Shown here piece by piece: positions 62,114 to 64,000 of a stretch of DNA of 64,000 nucleotides. The position numbers and the translations under genes are program-made. Every line of letters begins with the position of its first letter. Within the stretch, counting starts at the first letter, position 1. This DNA is from Clostridium sp. CAG:768 (lineage in GTDB: Bacteria; Cyanobacteriota; Vampirovibrionia; Gastranaerophilales; Gastranaerophilaceae): contig FR899623.1 of assembly GCA_000437435.1 (NCBI GenBank), positions 62,001 to 126,000 of the forward strand. Direction: 5' to 3'. The notes under the pieces are model-generated. The model was not told the DNA's origin and ran no database searches. It saw only the letters and a program-made list of their open reading frames with translations.

Positions 62114-62820
62114 TTTTCCCTCGCTTGACGTTCGATGTTTGCTGCGGGTAAATTTACTTCAAAAGTTGTTTGATGATTTTCTGATTGAACAGAAATTTGT
62201 CCTTGCATTTTTTCGACTAAATTTTTAGTGATATAAAGTCCAAGTCCGCTTCCTTGAACTTTTCTTGTCAAAGGATTATCTATCCTTGAAAATTTTGTGA
62301 ATATTTTTTCATAGTCTTCTTTTGGAATTTCTATTCCTTGATTTGTAACTTTGATTGAGACCATATCTTTATAGATATTAGCTTTTACTGTAATTGTAGT
62401 GTTGTCATCTCCGTATTTTGCTGCATTTTCAATTAGATTTGTCATTATTTGCTGAAATTTATCTTTGTCAGCTAAGATTGCAGGAGTTGTATTTGGAATT
62501 TCAATGTTGATTTTTTTATCTTTGTACTGATTTTTTACAATTGAACTAATCATTTCAATTACAGGTTTGACTTGAATTTCTTTGTAAATTAAATTTTCTT
62601 TTGAATTTTGCAATTTGGTAACTGAGAGCATGTTTTCAACAAGATTAATTAACCTGTTTGATTGCTCAACTATGATATTTAAGAATTTTTTTTTGCTTTC
62701 ATCATCAAGTTTATCCCAAGATGCAAGCATAGTTTGAGAAAAACCTCTAATTGATGTCAGTGGAGTCCTTAGTTCATGACTTACTGTTGATATAAAATCT
62801 TCATAATCTTTGTCGTTCAT
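62101..62820 (-). CDS. Soluble histidine kinase core
   Basis: A 239-residue kinase without sensor or membrane part: ISTVSHELRTPLTSIRGFSQ (H15), then the ATPase with NLIENAAKYG (N box), GIEIPKEDYEKIF and GSGLGLYITKNLV (G2). It is upstream of and overlapping the REC-GGDEF-REC gene. Input must come from another protein. No Shine-Dalgarno; TGATATAAT lies 6 nt before the ATG, so leaderless. Confidence 0.92.
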   Translation of the reverse strand: MNDKDYEDFISTVSHELRTPLTSIRGFSQTMLASWDKLDDESKKKFLNIIVEQSNRLINLVENMLSVTKLQNSKENLIYKEIQVKPVIEMISSIVKNQYKDKKINIEIPNTTPAILADKDKFQQIMTNLIENAAKYGDDNTTITVKANIYKDMVSIKVTNQGIEIPKEDYEKIFTKFSRIDNPLTRKVQGSGLGLYITKNLVEKMQGQISVQSENHQTTFEVNLPAANIERQAREKCNQ

Positions 62821-62826
62821 ATTGTT

Positions 62827-62835
62827 ATTATATCA
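62827..62835 (-). promoter_or_regulatory. Extended -10 of the histidine kinase gene
   Basis: TGATATAAT on the minus strand, then AACAAT and the ATG (62820). A TTAATA-like -35 lies 18 bp upstream. Confidence 0.72.
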
Positions 62836-62939
62836 AATTTTTTCAATTTTTATTAAAAATTAATTTATTTATAATAATTCATCTCCTCTATTTAGATGAG
62901 ATTTGAAAAAAATATGAAAGAATAAAAGTTTGTTGTTCG

Positions 62940-63032
62940 TATAAAAAATTATTAGATATGAAAAACGAAAGTTTTTCATACCTCCTCCCCAAGTCTGGTA
63001 GCCGTTCTTACTAAAAAGAATGGCTTTTTTTT
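62940..63032 (+). ncRNA. Candidate small RNA with CU-rich loop
   Basis: No coding sequence lies on this strand, but there are two hairpins: TATGAAAAAC-GAAA-GTTTTTCATA (62957-62980) and the terminator AGCCGTTCTT / AAGAATGGCT with eight T (63000-63032). Between them is an open CCTCCTCCCC (62981-62990), the complement of Shine-Dalgarno sequences. TATAAA (62940) or TATAAT (62870) may be the promoter; the 5' end is open. The rest of the gap 62836-62939 contains nothing recognisable. Confidence 0.45.
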
Positions 63033-63060
63033 ATGTCTAATTAATAGTTGTAAAATAAAT

Positions 63061-63262
63061 TAAATTACACGCTTATTTTAGTTAAGACAAAATAAGTATT
63101 TTGGATTACTTGTTTGGCGGGTTAAGCGGCACGCTTTTCTTTAGTTAAGACAAAATAAGTGTTTTGAATTGCCTGTTTGGTGGGTTAAGCGGCACGCTTT
63201 TCTTTAGTTAAGACAAAATAAGTATTTTGAATTACCTGTTTGATGGGTTAAGCGGCACGCTT
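63061..63262 (-). repeat. Tandem 63-bp stop-codon hairpin repeats after prs
   Basis: Three full units at 63-bp steps (AAGCGGCACGCTT at 63124, 63187 and 63250) and a partial fourth to the left. On the prs sense strand each reads AAGCGTGCCGCTT, AACCCATCAAACAGG and CTTAACTAAAGAAAA; the TAA stop of prs lies in the first hairpin. Confidence 0.9.
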
Positions 63263-64000
63263 ATTGAACTTGCATTTCCTTTTCAAATCCAAATAAAGAA
63301 CTAACTGATTCATCATCATGAATTCTTGCGATAGCAGTTCCAAGTAATGGTGCAACAGATAGTTGTTTAATATTTGGAGGCATTTTAGACATATCTAAAG
63401 GAATTGTATTTGTAACAATGCATTCCTTGATAGGTGCATTTGCAAGTCTTTCGATTGCAGGGCCAGAGAATACAGGGTGTACTGCGCAAACATAGATATC
63501 TTTTGCACCTTCTCTTTTTAATAATTTAGATGCTTCACAAATAGTACCTGCAGTATCAATCATATCGTCGAACATTACGCAGATTTTATCTTTTACATCA
63601 CCGATTACATGAGATGCGATAGCTTCGTTATGCTTATCACGACGTTTGTCAATGATTGCAAGAGAGCATCCGATTGATTTAGCAAAGTGTCTTGTTCTTT
63701 GAACACCGCCAGTGTCAGGGCTTACTGCTACCATATCATCAGGATCGATATTTAAACTTTTTATGTAATTTGTAAGAATTGATGTAGCAAAAATATGGTC
63801 TACAAGAATATTAAAGAAACCTTGGATTTGACCTGTATGCAAATCCATTGCAAGAATTCTGTCAGCGCCTGCAGTAGTTAATAAATCTGCAACTAATTTA
63901 GCTGTGATAGCTTCACGACCAGAAGTTTTTCTATCTTGTCTTGCATAACCGTAATAAGGAATTACTGCAGTTATTGTTTTTGCACTGGCTCTTTTGAATG
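63261..64000 (-). CDS. prs: Ribose-phosphate pyrophosphokinase (5' part beyond window)
   Basis: The frame is open to the right edge. YYGYARQDRKTSGREAI and LHTGQIQGFF are PRPP-synthase signatures, and VMFDDMIDTAGT is the PRPP-binding loop; VSPDTGGVQRTRHFAK lacks only minor variation from consensus. The enzyme makes PRPP from ribose-5-phosphate and ATP for nucleotide, His and Trp synthesis. About 245 residues are visible. The TAA stop lies within the tandem repeat. Confidence 0.95.
   Translation of the reverse strand, partial: FKRASAKTITAVIPYYGYARQDRKTSGREAITAKLVADLLTTAGADRILAMDLHTGQIQGFFNILVDHIFATSILTNYIKSLNIDPDDMVAVSPDTGGVQRTRHFAKSIGCSLAIIDKRRDKHNEAIASHVIGDVKDKICVMFDDMIDTAGTICEASKLLKREGAKDIYVCAVHPVFSGPAIERLANAPIKECIVTNTIPLDMSKMPPNIKQLSVAPLLGTAIARIHDDESVSSLFGFEKEMQVQ

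Noticed and set aside
63061..63262. Regular 63-bp repeats as a possible CRISPR array
   Set aside because: The whole unit is repeated, with no unique spacers, and no cas gene is present.

Overview
Chromosomal window from a very AT-rich, diderm bacterium. Lineage-specific proteins, an outer-membrane porin, TonB-C-domain secreted proteins and gene content point to Gastranaerophilales (the gut 'Melainabacteria', class Vampirovibrionia, sister to photosynthetic Cyanobacteria). This placement is inferred from protein style and not proven, because there is no rRNA gene here.

Layout. 1-12.7 kb: MBL hydrolase, AAA+ ATPase, two lineage-specific proteins, PnuC transporter, peroxiredoxin, lytic transglycosylase-like protein, BioB, HxlR regulator plus a DJ-1/PfpI protein, and a Pit phosphate transporter with its DUF47 partner. 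13-16.4 kb: one 1160-residue mosaic protein (EF-hand, LysM-like, glycine-zipper). 16.4-28.6 kb: CDF transporter; a six-gene operon (SLOG, HEAT, Nudix, HAD, IspF, AlkD-like); PcrA; two TonB-C-repeat secreted proteins; Ffh. 28.7-36 kb: accessory zone with a small-RNA candidate, tRNA-Ser(UGA), a putative HEANH metalloprotease, an HNH protein with a coiled coil, a methyltransferase and a PRTase-like protein. 36-48 kb: DapF, rpsF-ssb-rpsR, a five-gene membrane/M48/UPF0145 operon, an Orn/Lys/Arg decarboxylase, a porin, an XRE regulator with a large palindromic operator, HisS and a DUF721 protein. 48-64 kb: NrnA-like protein, YihY, RseP, metallophosphoesterase with SpeE, HIT, serine hydrolase, small HTH regulators, aldolase-like protein, ClpB, a 49-residue unlisted protein, response regulators and a histidine kinase, a CU-rich small-RNA candidate and the 3' part of prs.

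Four cross-cutting patterns stand out. (1) Five genes (ffh, hisS, a Nudix gene, a receiver gene and a histidine kinase) have TATAAT exactly 6 nt before the ATG and no Shine-Dalgarno (SD) sequence; hisS also has TTGACA at 17 bp. This suggests a leaderless class. (2) A dispersed hairpin repeat (AGCGTAGCCGCT followed by ACCCATCAATCAGG) lies at stop codons, always in the same orientation relative to the upstream gene, with tandem copies at about 63-67 bp. (3) Several lineage-specific proteins share an S/N-F-x-G motif, mostly after a disordered N-terminus. (4) Terminator-like hairpins contain the SD of the next gene. No CRISPR array, insertion sequence or prophage was seen.
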